From: an uncultured Oscillibacter sp.
Lineage (GTDB): Bacteria; Bacillota; Clostridia; Oscillospirales; Oscillospiraceae
Assembly (NCBI GenBank): GCA_910583785.1
Contig: CAJTZK010000003.1
Coordinates: 1 to 64,000, forward strand
DNA length: 64,000 bases
Reading direction: 5' to 3'
This document shows positions 1 through 8,498 of this stretch, piece after piece. Position 1 is the first letter of the stretch, and every line of letters starts with the position of its first letter. The notes beneath the pieces are model-generated. The model was not told where the DNA came from. It saw nothing but the letters and a program-made list of their open reading frames with translations, and did not search any database. A program made the translations under genes and the position numbers.

Positions 1-65
1 TCAAGTGGTTAAGACAGCGGCCTCTCACGCCGTTAACATCGGTTCGAATCCGGTACGGGTCACCA
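1..65 (+). tRNA. tRNA-Glu (CTC), 5' end outside the window
   Basis: The sequence carries a TPsiC arm (GGTTCGAATCC) and an encoded CCA at 63-65. The seven-base anticodon loop reads CTCTCAC between GCGGC and GCCGT, giving anticodon CTC, which decodes GAG (Glu). The acceptor 5' strand and part of the D arm are missing because the window starts inside the gene. Confidence 0.85.
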
Positions 66-88
66 AACTTTCTCTAAGAAGAAAGTGC

Positions 89-117
89 TTGACAATTGAA
101 TAGAAGCGTCATATAAT
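89..117 (+). promoter_or_regulatory. Sigma-70 type promoter upstream of 5S rRNA
   Basis: A perfect -35 (TTGACA, 89-94) and a perfect -10 (TATAAT, 112-117) are separated by 17 bases. It lies just after the tRNA and points towards the 5S gene, with no terminator in between, so it probably drives 5S through a leader of about 165 nt. Confidence 0.8.
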
Positions 118-147
118 AGTTTGTTGTCTGGGTCCTACCCAGTTAAC

Positions 148-290
148 ATACGGCGCAAGTCCGGAGTTTCTTTTCTCCGTAGTTCCGAGGGAAACTAGCG
201 AAGCGTTTTCCGAGGAAAGTGAGGAGCAAGGGAATGGGCGCAGTTTTCACCGAAGGTGGAAACGAAGCCAAGCGGACTTTGCGGCGAGCA
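148..290 (+). ncRNA. Structured leader between promoter and 5S rRNA
   Basis: This stretch appears to fold as a closed domain. CGCAAGTCCG (154-163) can pair with CGGACTTTGCG (273-283) with one bulged base, and inside it are a GGAG/CTCC hairpin near 163-178 and an ACC-GAA-GGT hairpin near 250-258. It is not recognisable as RNase P, SRP RNA or tmRNA. It could be a rRNA leader that is processed off, or an independent small RNA. The call rests only on pairing seen by eye. Confidence 0.3.
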
Positions 291-292
291 AG

Positions 293-404
<112 letters not shown>

Positions 405-405
405 A

Positions 406-444
406 CACAGGACAAGTTGTTTCGACAGCTTGTCCTGTTTTTTT
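406..444 (+). terminator. Intrinsic terminator of 5S rRNA
   Basis: The stem CAGGACAAG / CTTGTCCTG is closed by a 12-base loop and followed by a run of seven T residues. Confidence 0.9.
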
Positions 445-455
445 ATCCTTTTCGA

Positions 456-818
456 CTACCAGCGCAAGCTGTATTTGCCTGTAGCGGCATCAAATTCCCA
501 GTGCAGATAATAGCGGGTATCCCGGTTCAAAGCGATTCTAACCGCGTTGCTATGTTGGCTGAGCCGCAGCAGCTCCCGCTTTTTGCTGTCCAGCAGGACC
601 AGCAGGAGAACCCTCACGTTACTGTTTGATAAGTGGCAGTTAAGATGGAATTCGTATATCCGCTTTTGACGGAAGCGTCCTACATGCCGGACCCAGCCAG
701 TGCAGGAATCCAGGGAAAACGATGTCAGCTTCTTTCCCTGGCCGGAACATGAAAAATACAGCTGAGATGCACTTCGATGCCGCGATGCCCTGGTAATGCA
801 AGAGGCAGATCGAAGCGC
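456..818 (-). pseudogene. Decayed gene fragment, C-terminal 120 codons only
   Basis: One minus-strand frame stays open for 120 codons but has no ATG, GTG or TTG at a useful place and is closed upstream by a TAG at 819-821. Its last 50 or so residues look like real protein, with the pieces DSKKRELLRLSQHSNAVRI and RYYLHWEFDAATGKYSLRW just before the stop. The upstream part is Ser/Cys/Arg-rich and may be out of frame. I do not recognise the family. The most likely reading is the surviving C-terminus of a gene that has lost its start. Confidence 0.35.
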
Positions 819-1067
819 CTATGAGCGCAATGGGAATGAGGTGTGCAAACTGCCCCTTTCCTCTAGTGCTACTTTTTGGCTTTATTCTACCAGGACACAG
901 ATGGATTGTAAAGCTTTCAAATAGGGCGTGTCCCTGCACTCATTTTATAGGAGATAGGGCTAGGCCTGCGTTTTCGCCCGCTATCATGCGCGCTAGGCCC
1001 CCAGGAGAAGGGCGGATATAGACCCTGTTTTTACAGAATCAAATCTTTGGATGGGACCCTTAAATAG
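819..1067. other. Intergenic, no gene seen
   Basis: Short open frames exist on both strands but none has a ribosome binding site or protein-like composition. It may hold further debris of the fragment just before it. Confidence 0.5.
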
Positions 1068-1104
1068 GAAACGCGCCTTTGCTTATAGCAGGGGCGCGTT
1101 TTCT
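1068..1104 (-). terminator. Hairpin terminator after the DUF554 gene
   Basis: AACGCGCC and GGGGCGCGTT form a GC-rich stem with A/T tracts on both sides, just downstream of the minus-strand gene ending at 1126. The tail suits either direction, so it may be bidirectional. Confidence 0.55.
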
Positions 1105-1125
1105 TCATGGCGTTCGTATTCATAT

Positions 1126-1821
1126 TTACATAAAGAAACAGAGCAGGATGGGCAGGAAGATGGCTGGTACGTAGTTCATGATCTTTAGCTTTGTGACGCC
1201 CAGGAGGTTTAGGCTGATGCCTACAATCAGGATTGAGCCCACTACGGTCATCTCTGGAATGGTGGCGGGGTTTTGCTGGAGCAGAGGGGCCACCAGGCTG
1301 GCAAGGCAGGCGATTCCGCCCTCAATTATGAGGATTGCTGCGGTGGACAGCATCACGCCCAGGCCCAGCGAGGAGGCGAAGATGATGGAAGACACAAAAT
1401 CGAGGGTAGCCTTGGTAAAAAGCATTTCGTGGTTGCCTGTCAGCCCATCGTTCAAGGCTCCCACGATGGTCATGGCTCCTACACAGAAGACCAGGGACGC
1501 CGTTACAAAGCCTTCCGCCAGGGAAGGCCCTGCTACGTTCCGGCCCTTCTGGAACCGCTTCTCCAGGCCCTCCGCAAAGCGGTTCAGGTGCCCGTCCAGG
1601 TCGCATAGTTCACCGATGACAGCTCCTATAGCCACGGAGATGATGGCAATCAAGGCGTTGCTCCCGCCTAGCATTCCGTCAATGCCCACGAACAAGGTGC
1701 AGAGTCCCAGGCCCTTCATCACTGTGTCCCGCAGGCGCTCCGGCAGGATATTGCCCAGCAGGAGGCCGGTCAAGGACCCGGCAGCTACCGCGGCGGTGTT
1801 GACCAATGTGCCAACTAACAT
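1126..1821 (-). CDS. DUF554 family membrane protein
   Basis: The protein has 231 residues and is an integral membrane protein of the YdfK/YqgA (DUF554) family, whose function is not firmly known. Family hallmarks are the start MLVGTLVNTAAVAAGSLTG, a Gly-rich first hydrophobic segment, and a charged loop (about 85-100) followed by repeated hydrophobic segments to the C-terminus. I chose the ATG at 1821 over an upstream one at 1863 because AAGGGA sits about 7 bases before it and the family begins here. It follows the prsA-like gene on the same strand but is separated from it by a strong terminator, so it is probably its own unit. Confidence 0.85.
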   Translation of the reverse strand: MLVGTLVNTAAVAAGSLTGLLLGNILPERLRDTVMKGLGLCTLFVGIDGMLGGSNALIAIISVAIGAVIGELCDLDGHLNRFAEGLEKRFQKGRNVAGPSLAEGFVTASLVFCVGAMTIVGALNDGLTGNHEMLFTKATLDFVSSIIFASSLGLGVMLSTAAILIIEGGIACLASLVAPLLQQNPATIPEMTVVGSILIVGISLNLLGVTKLKIMNYVPAIFLPILLCFFM

Positions 1822-1868
1822 AGATGTTCCCTTCTTTCTTTCTTTAAAGCTCGAATGTATCAATCAGC

Positions 1869-1896
1869 AAAAGGGGGCCGGCGATTGCCGGCCCCC
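1869..1896 (-). terminator. Strong terminator after the PrsA-like gene
   Basis: A perfect 10-bp stem (1873-1882 with 1887-1896), loop of four, is followed on the minus strand by TTTT. It lies 16 bases beyond the stop of the foldase gene. Confidence 0.88.
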
Positions 1897-1911
1897 TGGG
1901 CGATGCTGCGG

Positions 1912-3516
1912 TCAGCCAACGAGTTTCAGGCCGGATTCATTGCGCACAACGGTGCTGTTGGCGGTCAACTCTTCCTCCCAGGCGGCATAGGCCTCGCTCC
2001 GCAGATTAGAGGCCACCTGGGATTGCCAGCGGTTTATATTCACGCCGGAGAAGTACATGACATGGGCGCCATACTGGGTATCCACTACGCCAGTGTCGCC
2101 GGGCTGGCGGGCGGCATCAAAGCACCAGTCATTGAACTCCGCCACCATCTGGCCCTGGTAGACCTCGGCGTAAAGGCCGCCGTCGTACTTGGAGCCGTCG
2201 GTGGATTCCGTCATGGCCAGGGCGGCGAAGGAGTCCTCGGTGGCCTCGCCGGACTGCCACTGGGCCAGCAGCTCTTCGGCCTTGGTATGGGCATCGGCCT
2301 TCAGCTGCGCCTGCTCGTCCTCATAGCCTTCCCCGCCTTCGGCAATGGAGCCAGTTCCCAGGGGAACCAGGATGTGGCGGATGTCAATGGTGGGATTCTC
2401 ATCCCGGAAACGGTCGTGGAAGACGACCACGTACTGGATGGTACCATCCTCCAGGACGGCGGAATCACCGGATTTCCGGGCGCTGTCATAGAGCCACTCG
2501 CTCATGACGCTGCCGGAGCTGTAATTGCCGCTTTCGTTCTGGCTATAGGTTCCGTTGTGCTCCTGGGCCAGGGCCTCCAGGTCCCCGCCGTCTTGGAAGC
2601 CATCCAGGATGGCCTGGGCGTCTTCCCGCGCGGCTTCCAGGGCCGCAGCGGATTCCTCCTCGGTGGGCTCCACGGTGTTGCCCTCGGCATCCGTGGTGCT
2701 GTCGGCGGTTCCGGAGATGGAGACGCTTTCATAGGACACGTGGTCGTAGGTGTTCCGGTCCGCGTCATAAGCCTCCTCCAGCTCGCTATCGGAAAAGCTG
2801 AGGCTGTTCTGGTGAGCGTCGGCGTAGGCGCTGTAGCGGAGCACCCGCAGGAGCTGTTCGCCGTAGACCTTCTCCGTGACGCCCGCGCCGAAGTTGCCCT
2901 TCAGGTACTGGCTGACGGAGATGCCGCTGGCTGCGGCAGTGGATTTGAGGGCGGCCATGTTGTCGTCATACTCGGCCTGGACCCCGGCGGGGTACTGGAA
3001 GCCCTCGGCGTCGGCGGCCTTCAGGGCGGCCTGGATAACGCTCATGTTGTCCAGGGCCTGGTTCAGGAAGTAGTCGTGCCAGGTCATGGGGGCGGCTTCC
3101 GCACCCTCGCTACCCTCGCCTTCGCCCTCCGCGCTGGGAAGCTCGATGCCCAGCATGGCGGCAGCGGAGTCGTTGAGCTTCTGGCTCTTCAAGGTGGCCC
3201 CGGTGTTCAGGCCCAGGTAGCTGGTGAAGTAGGAGTACTGGTTGAGGAAGTTGCGGTAGGCGGTCTGGTAGTAGTAGCCCACCTCGGCGGCGGTGTACTT
3301 TTCCCCGTCGATGGTAGCGGCGGTGGTCATTTTGGGGATAACGTCGCTGCGCCAGACGAAGGAGACGATGACCGCGGCCAGGACGGCGGCGGCAATGACG
3401 CCGTAGAGGAGGTTCGTCCGCTTCTCCTCCTTGCGCTGCTGCACCTCCCGGGCGGTCTTGGGGTCGGCCTGGCCAGCGGCGGCCTGGCGGTTTTGCTTTT
3501 CTCTCGATGCGCTCAT
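1912..3516 (-). CDS. PrsA-like membrane-anchored peptidylprolyl isomerase
   Basis: A 534-residue extracytoplasmic foldase. The N-terminus is charged (many Lys/Arg/Glu), followed by one membrane segment at about 36-55 (LLYGVIAAAVLAAVIVSFVW) and a long helical SurA/PrsA-type chaperone region. A parvulin-type domain follows near 360-490, marked by IDIRHILV, a GGLY motif and a terminal AHVMYF strand. It would assist folding of exported proteins on the outer face of the membrane. The ATG at 3516 has GAGAGGA before it; the open frame extends 35 codons further upstream without a binding site. No lipobox Cys is seen, so it looks membrane-anchored rather than a lipoprotein, unlike Bacillus PrsA. Confidence 0.8.
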   Translation of the reverse strand: MSASREKQNRQAAAGQADPKTAREVQQRKEEKRTNLLYGVIAAAVLAAVIVSFVWRSDVIPKMTTAATIDGEKYTAAEVGYYYQTAYRNFLNQYSYFTSYLGLNTGATLKSQKLNDSAAAMLGIELPSAEGEGEGSEGAEAAPMTWHDYFLNQALDNMSVIQAALKAADAEGFQYPAGVQAEYDDNMAALKSTAAASGISVSQYLKGNFGAGVTEKVYGEQLLRVLRYSAYADAHQNSLSFSDSELEEAYDADRNTYDHVSYESVSISGTADSTTDAEGNTVEPTEEESAAALEAAREDAQAILDGFQDGGDLEALAQEHNGTYSQNESGNYSSGSVMSEWLYDSARKSGDSAVLEDGTIQYVVVFHDRFRDENPTIDIRHILVPLGTGSIAEGGEGYEDEQAQLKADAHTKAEELLAQWQSGEATEDSFAALAMTESTDGSKYDGGLYAEVYQGQMVAEFNDWCFDAARQPGDTGVVDTQYGAHVMYFSGVNINRWQSQVASNLRSEAYAAWEEELTANSTVVRNESGLKLVG

Positions 3517-3786
3517 TTGTGTTTCAGTCCTCTCAAGTTTTCGGTTACAATTTTTGCCCTTTTTTAAAGAGCTGGATTTTACGCACTTATCCATTATAGC
3601 GGAACACGGGCCATAGTGCAAGCCTAAAATCCGTTCCCTGGAAAGAAAACGCCAGAATTCACGGTTTTTTCATCAAATTTCCGGTCCGGTCCGCTAAAAG
3701 TGCGTTTCAATGATTTCAACAATCATAACATGCCCGGCTGAAAATTTCCTGAAAGAGGGCACGGGACGGACACGGCAGGGCATAAT

Positions 3787-3985
3787 AGTACCCCGCGAGA
3801 GCCGTGTAGACCTCGTTATAACCTGCACCTTCAAGGACAGGTGGGTCGCCTCCAGCACGCTTTACCGCTTCCAACTTCCAGCCGCGGACGGCAGCCGGGA
3901 GGCCTGCGAACCACGGGCTGATCCAGCGTCCCTTATAACGAAATGTGGGTTAAAAAAAGATCTATCACGCACCCCGCAGGGTACT
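3787..3985 (-). ncRNA. ssrS: Structured RNA, probably 6S RNA
   Basis: On the minus strand an 11-base 5' segment (AGTACCCTGCG, 3985-3975) pairs with an 11-base 3' segment (CGCGGGGTACT, 3797-3787) with a single G-U pair, closing a domain of about 199 nt. Inside are the CTGCGGGGTGCGTG element resembling the start of Firmicutes 6S RNA, a TTCGTTATAAGG stretch in the middle, and a CACC/GGTG hairpin followed by GGTTATAAC on the 3' arm as in the 6S central region. Length and architecture suit 6S RNA, which binds the housekeeping RNA polymerase holoenzyme. No good promoter is seen, so it may be processed from the DUF1292 transcript. Identification is by inspection only. Confidence 0.5.
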
Positions 3986-4018
3986 TTCCCTATGTGATTA
4001 AGGTGGGCCGGGGCCCGG

Positions 4019-4300
4019 TTACTCCCCGCCGTCGAAGAGGGACTCCATGAACTGTTCGTAGACCTCCTCCAGTTCCTCATCGGAATCCAGGGTGGAGAGA
4101 ATGTCTTCGCCGTCCTCGTGGAGAACTTTTAAAATCACCAGCCCGGCGTCTGGGTCCTCTTCCTCTCCTTCTGTCTCGGCGGGGAAGAAGGCTTGATAGA
4201 GCTGTCCGTTGTACTCCAGGGCGTCCATGAACTCCAGGACCAGCTCGTTTCCCTCCTCGTCGGTGACGGTCAGGAAGGTGGGGCCGAAATCTTCACTCAT
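4019..4300 (-). CDS. DUF1292 family protein
   Basis: A 93-residue very acidic protein. It matches the DUF1292 (YrzB-like) pattern: an N-terminal beta region (TVTDEEGNELVLEFMDALEY), the YNGQLYQAFFPAE segment, a variable acidic linker, then VILKV and a C-terminal EELEEVYEQF helix. The function is unknown; relatives in Firmicutes lie near the yrrK/yrzL genes, which are not present here. The ATG is preceded by AGGAGG at ideal distance. Confidence 0.85.
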   Translation of the reverse strand: MSEDFGPTFLTVTDEEGNELVLEFMDALEYNGQLYQAFFPAETEGEEEDPDAGLVILKVLHEDGEDILSTLDSDEELEEVYEQFMESLFDGGE

Positions 4301-4611
4301 ACAGGGCCTCCTTTTTTGGGCTCAACTGTATTTTACACGGAAACTCCGCCAATTGCAAGAGCGGAATTCGTGAAAAAGGCGAAAAGTTGACAGCGCCGGT
4401 GGGAGTTAGTCTGCCCAAAACTGATAAATCCATGCGGCGCGGGAACTTTTTTTCGGCGAAATACGACATTTTCAATATTGACAGGCCATGGTACAATAAG
4501 AAACAAGGGGCTCCGGGCATTTCTGGAAGCCCTGGAAACCACTGGTTTTATCGCGCTCCGCCCCAAAATCCGGGCGGGACGCTATTCCCGGCAAAGGAGG
4601 AATGCGTTACT

Positions 4612-7323
4612 TTGGAGCAGCACGGAAGAAGAGAACATCCGGCCCCCCAGCAGCCCCCCCGGCGCAGGAGGCCCCGGAAGCCTACCCCGGTGCGGGTGGC
4701 CTTGGGCGTGGTGAAGTGGACCTTCATTACGCTGTGGACGGTCCTGCTTATCGGCGTCTGCACGGCGCTGGTCGGCCTGCACTTCTTTAAGGAGTATATC
4801 GACACGGTGGTCACCCCCAACGTGGCGGTGCGGGCGGAGGACTACACCATGAAGCTCAGCTCCTTCATCTATTATCAGGATAAGGAGACGGGTTCGTGGA
4901 AGGAACTCCAGAGCGTCCACGGCGCGGAAAACCGTATCCTGGTGGGCTTCGACCAGATGTCCCCCTACCTGTGGCAGGCCGCCGTGGCCATTGAGGACGA
5001 GCGGTTTTTCAAGCACCAGGGCGTGGACTGGAAGCGTACTGCCGGAGCGGTGCTGGAGCTGGCCACCGGAGACGGCAGCTACGGTGGGTCCACCCTGACC
5101 CAGCAGGTGCTGAAAAACATGACAAAGGACAACAAGCCCTATGTCAACCGGAAGGTCCGGGAGATTTTCCGGGCCCTGGAATTTGAGAAGAACTACGGGA
5201 AAGAGTATATCCTGGAGCAGTACCTGAACGACATCTACCTGGGGCAGGGCTGCTACGGCGTCCAGACGGCGGCCCAGTTCTACTTTGGCAAGGACGCCAA
5301 GGACCTGAGCCTGGCGGAGAGCGCCTGTATTATCGCCATTACCAACAACCCCTCCCTCTTCGGGCCCCTGTATGACATCACCTACACCCGGGAGGACGGC
5401 ACCAAGGTCACCCCCCGGGAGCTGAACAAGGTCCGCCAGGAGACCATCCTGGACAAAATGTGTGCGGAAGACGTCATCAACCCCAAGACGGGCCTTCCAT
5501 ATATCACCAAGGCCCAGGCCGAGGCCGCCAAGGCCGAGGTCCTGCAATTCGCCGATGGGTCCACTTCCGCCGAGGAAATTGTGGAAGAAGTCGCGGGCGA
5601 GGTAGAGATCAACTCCTGGTTTGTGGACCAGGTGATCCGGGATGTGGTCCAGGGACTCCGGGAGGAGTTCGGCATCGGGGAAGAAGAGGCGTATACCCGC
5701 CTCTACAACAGCGGCTACCGCATCTACACCACCCTGGACCCGGATATCCAGGCCCTGGCGGAGAGCATTTACGAGGACCGGAGCAACCTGGACGTGACGT
5801 CCCGGAACGGCCAGCTGCTCCAGTCCGCCATCACCATCCTGGACCCTTACACCGCCGATATCGTGGCCATGGTGGGCAAGGTGGGGGAAAAACAGGAAAA
5901 CCTGGGCTGGAACTGCGCCACCGCCAAGCGGCAGGTGGGTTCCTCCATGAAGCCCCTGACGGCTTACGCCCCCGCCCTGGACGCCGGGGTCATCACCCAG
6001 GGCTCCGTCTTTGACAACTACCCCGTGCAGGAGCTCAACGGGACCCCCTGGCCCAAGAACTCCCCCAACACCTATACGGGCTTCACCACGGTGAAAACCG
6101 GCGTGCAGAAATCCATCAACACCATCGCCGTCCAGGCCCTCCAGTCCGTGGGAGTGGAGGAGGCCTACCGCTTCGCCACGGAAAACCTGAACCTGGGGCT
6201 GGTGGCGGACGACATGGTGGTGGGCGCCCTGGGCATGGGCGGCCTGACCCGGGGGCTGAACACGGTGGAGATGGCGGCGGCTTACGCCTGCTTCGCCAAC
6301 AACGGCGTGTATAACGAACCCCGGACCTATGTCCGGGTGACCCGCATCGACAAGGCCTCCGGGCAGGAGGTGACGGTGCTGGAGAACGAGAGCGAAAGCC
6401 ACGTGGCCATGAAGGAGACCACGGCCTATCTGATGACGGAAATGCTGAAAAACGCCGTGTCCAACGGCACCGGCGGACAGGCCCGGTTCAACGGCATGCA
6501 CATCGCCGGAAAAACCGGAACCACCAACGACAACAAGGACCGCTACTTCGTGGGCTTCACGCCCTACTACGTGGCGGCGGTGTGGACAGGCTATGAGGAC
6601 CCGGAGCGCATCAGCTACAACGGGAACCCGGCCATTACCATGTGGAAAAAGGTCATGGAGCCCCTCCACATGGAGCTGCCCGACAAGGACTTTGACAACA
6701 AGCCCGCCACGGGGCTGACCAGCATCCAGGTGTGCCTGGACAGCGGCATGAGGCCCACGGACGCCTGCCGGGCGGACCCGAGGGCCAACCGGGTGGCCAG
6801 CTTTACGGCGGCGTCGGGCACCGGACCCACCGAGGACTGCACCATCCACAAGGTGGTGCCCTACTGCACCGAGGGCCACTGTCTGGCGGGGGAGACCTGC
6901 CCGGAGGCGGTGGTGGAGCAGAGGGCCTACCTGGACTACGTCCGGGAGGACTACGGCCCCAGCATCAAGGCGGAGGACGACGCCTATCTCATCAGCACGC
7001 TGGAGAAGGCCAAGGAGCCCTCGGAGACGAATCCCACGGGAGGCTGTCCCGTCCATGAGGGCGTGTCCCTGCCGGAGAACCCCCTGGACCCGGTGAATCC
7101 CATAGATCCCAACAACCCGGGCGGCGGAACCCCGGTCAATCCCTCGGAGCCCATTATCCCCAATCCCGGGGAGAGCCACGAGGGCTATGGCCCCTCGCCG
7201 AAGCCGGACCCCAAGCCGGAGCCCACGCCAGACCCGGGGCTCCCCGTTGAGCCGGAGGAACCAGGAACAACGGACCCCAATGGCGGCGGACTTTTTGACG
7301 ACCTTTGGGGCATTGCGGCCTGA
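4612..7323 (+). CDS. Class A penicillin-binding protein (PBP1A family)
   Basis: A 903-residue bifunctional peptidoglycan synthase. A short basic cytoplasmic tail (RRRRPRK) and one membrane segment at about 27-59 precede the glycosyltransferase domain, whose catalytic Glu lies in EDERFFKHQG at residue 128. The transpeptidase domain has SSMK (Ser444 the nucleophile), SIN near 500 and KTGTT at 634. The C-terminus carries a Cys-containing segment and a long Pro/Gly/Asp-rich tail, a common disordered extracellular extension. I chose TTG at 4612 because AAAGGAGG lies about 11 bases upstream; the longer open frame to 4387 has no binding site and unlike composition. It is followed by a clear terminator, so it is monocistronic. 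Confidence 0.93.
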   Translation: MEQHGRREHPAPQQPPRRRRPRKPTPVRVALGVVKWTFITLWTVLLIGVCTALVGLHFFKEYIDTVVTPNVAVRAEDYTMKLSSFIYYQDKETGSWKELQSVHGAENRILVGFDQMSPYLWQAAVAIEDERFFKHQGVDWKRTAGAVLELATGDGSYGGSTLTQQVLKNMTKDNKPYVNRKVREIFRALEFEKNYGKEYILEQYLNDIYLGQGCYGVQTAAQFYFGKDAKDLSLAESACIIAITNNPSLFGPLYDITYTREDGTKVTPRELNKVRQETILDKMCAEDVINPKTGLPYITKAQAEAAKAEVLQFADGSTSAEEIVEEVAGEVEINSWFVDQVIRDVVQGLREEFGIGEEEAYTRLYNSGYRIYTTLDPDIQALAESIYEDRSNLDVTSRNGQLLQSAITILDPYTADIVAMVGKVGEKQENLGWNCATAKRQVGSSMKPLTAYAPALDAGVITQGSVFDNYPVQELNGTPWPKNSPNTYTGFTTVKTGVQKSINTIAVQALQSVGVEEAYRFATENLNLGLVADDMVVGALGMGGLTRGLNTVEMAAAYACFANNGVYNEPRTYVRVTRIDKASGQEVTVLENESESHVAMKETTAYLMTEMLKNAVSNGTGGQARFNGMHIAGKTGTTNDNKDRYFVGFTPYYVAAVWTGYEDPERISYNGNPAITMWKKVMEPLHMELPDKDFDNKPATGLTSIQVCLDSGMRPTDACRADPRANRVASFTAASGTGPTEDCTIHKVVPYCTEGHCLAGETCPEAVVEQRAYLDYVREDYGPSIKAEDDAYLISTLEKAKEPSETNPTGGCPVHEGVSLPENPLDPVNPIDPNNPGGGTPVNPSEPIIPNPGESHEGYGPSPKPDPKPEPTPDPGLPVEPEEPGTTDPNGGGLFDDLWGIAA

Positions 7324-7341
7324 GCTCAATACAGCCGGAAA

Positions 7342-7367
7342 GGCGCCGCGGAAGCGGCGCCTTTTTT
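7342..7367 (+). terminator. Terminator after the PBP gene
   Basis: GGCGCCGC and GCGGCGCC form a perfect 8-bp stem with loop GGAA, followed by six T residues. Confidence 0.93.
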
Positions 7368-7451
7368 CGACCCGAATTCCCCCTCAGATTGCGACCGCTT
7401 TCCCGCCCGTCCTGTCCTATAATATCCCTTGGAAAAAGGAGGCGGGGCGGC

Positions 7452-8498
7452 GTGACGGTCATTTACATAGACAGCGTGTTTACGTTGAACGCCCTGATGG
7501 ACTACCTGCTCCTCCTCTGCGCCGCCCGCCTTGCGGGCCTGCCTCTCCGGCGGGGGCGCTATGCCCTGGCGGCCCTGGCCGGGGGCGCTTACGCGGCGGC
7601 GGTGTTTCTGCCAGGGCTGGGCTTCCTGGCCCAGACGCCCGTGAAAATCGCGGCGGGAGTGCTGCTGGGCCTTATCGCGTATGGCGGGGAGGAGAAGCTG
7701 CTGCGGCTTCTGCTGCTGTTTTTTGCCGTTTCCTGCGCCATGGCGGGCTGCGTGCTGGGCCTGGGGCTCCTGGCGGGGGGCGGGGTTCCGGCGGTGAACG
7801 GGGTGTTTTACACCAACGTGGACGCCAAGGCCCTGGCAATCGGCGGGACGGCGGCTTACGCCCTGCTCTCCGTGGTGTTCCGGGCGGCGGCGGGCCACGG
7901 GGTGCGGGGGGAGCTGCTGCCCGTGCGGGTCTCCATCGGCGGCCGGACGGCGGCGCTGACGGCCCTGTGGGACACGGGCAGCGGCCTCCGGGCCCCGGAC
8001 GGCCGGGCGGTGCTGGTGGCGGCCCCGGGGACCCTGGATGCCGCGCTGCCGCCGGAGGCGGCGAAACTGCTCCGGAGACGGGGCCTGGGCGCCCCGGAGG
8101 AGCTGCTGGAGCCCCTGCGGGCCCTGGCCCCGGCCCTGCGGCCCCGGCTGACGCCCTACCGGGCCGTGGGAACGGCGGGGGGACTGCTGCTGACGGTCCG
8201 GACGGACTGGACAGAGGTCAACGGGACCCGGTATCCGGGACTGACGGCGGCCCTGGCTCCCACGGCGCTGGGGATGGGCTATGGGGCGCTGTGGGGCGGG
8301 CCCGCGGGAAAGGGAGGACGACATGGAATTGCTGGGAAAACTGAGAAAGCTGCTGGTTTGGCTGGGGCTCTGGCCGGAGGAGGGGACCCACTACATCGGG
8401 GGCAGCGACACCCTGCCCCCGCCGCTGACCCGGGAGCGGGAGGCGGAGCTGCTGGCCAACATGGACGAAGGGGCCCGGCAGGAGCTGATCGAACATAA
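7452..8498 (+). CDS. spoIIGA: SpoIIGA, sporulation sigma-E processing protease
   Basis: This membrane aspartic protease cleaves pro-sigma-E in the mother cell programme. The N-terminal half has about five hydrophobic segments, beginning VTVIYIDSVFTLNALMDYLL, which is the family signature. The C-terminal half has the aspartate motif DTGSGLRAP (Asp174). The GTG at 7452 follows AAAGGAGG. The gene order spoIIGA-sigE is conserved in spore formers. Odd point: the frame does not stop before sigE but runs on for 176 bases inside it, giving 348 residues instead of the usual 290-310, and the added 59 residues are Gly/Ala/Pro-rich with no resemblance to the family. A frameshift near 8290-8320 or a lost stop is likely; the real end may be close to 8320. 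Confidence 0.85.
   Translation: MTVIYIDSVFTLNALMDYLLLLCAARLAGLPLRRGRYALAALAGGAYAAAVFLPGLGFLAQTPVKIAAGVLLGLIAYGGEEKLLRLLLLFFAVSCAMAGCVLGLGLLAGGGVPAVNGVFYTNVDAKALAIGGTAAYALLSVVFRAAAGHGVRGELLPVRVSIGGRTAALTALWDTGSGLRAPDGRAVLVAAPGTLDAALPPEAAKLLRRRGLGAPEELLEPLRALAPALRPRLTPYRAVGTAGGLLLTVRTDWTEVNGTRYPGLTAALAPTALGMGYGALWGGPAGKGGRHGIAGKTEKAAGLAGALAGGGDPLHRGQRHPAPAADPGAGGGAAGQHGRRGPAGADRT

Noticed and set aside
200..240. GAGGAAAGTGAGGAGC string resembling the start of RNase P RNA
   Set aside because: The rest of the conserved RNase P core (GTCCGGGCTC, ACAGAAA, final pairing strand) is absent.
1855..3567. 570-codon plus-strand frame opposite the PrsA-like gene
   Set aside because: Gly/Val-rich mirror of the foldase gene's third-position GC bias, no ribosome binding site, no domain.
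3710..4080. Two open frames (95 and 72 codons) between the foldase and DUF1292 genes
   Set aside because: No binding sites and odd composition; the stretch is better explained by a structured RNA on the minus strand.
4582..7329. 915-codon minus-strand frame opposite the PBP gene
   Set aside because: It is the complement of a well-supported PBP; its His/Arg/Gly/Val-rich composition is typical of antisense shadows.
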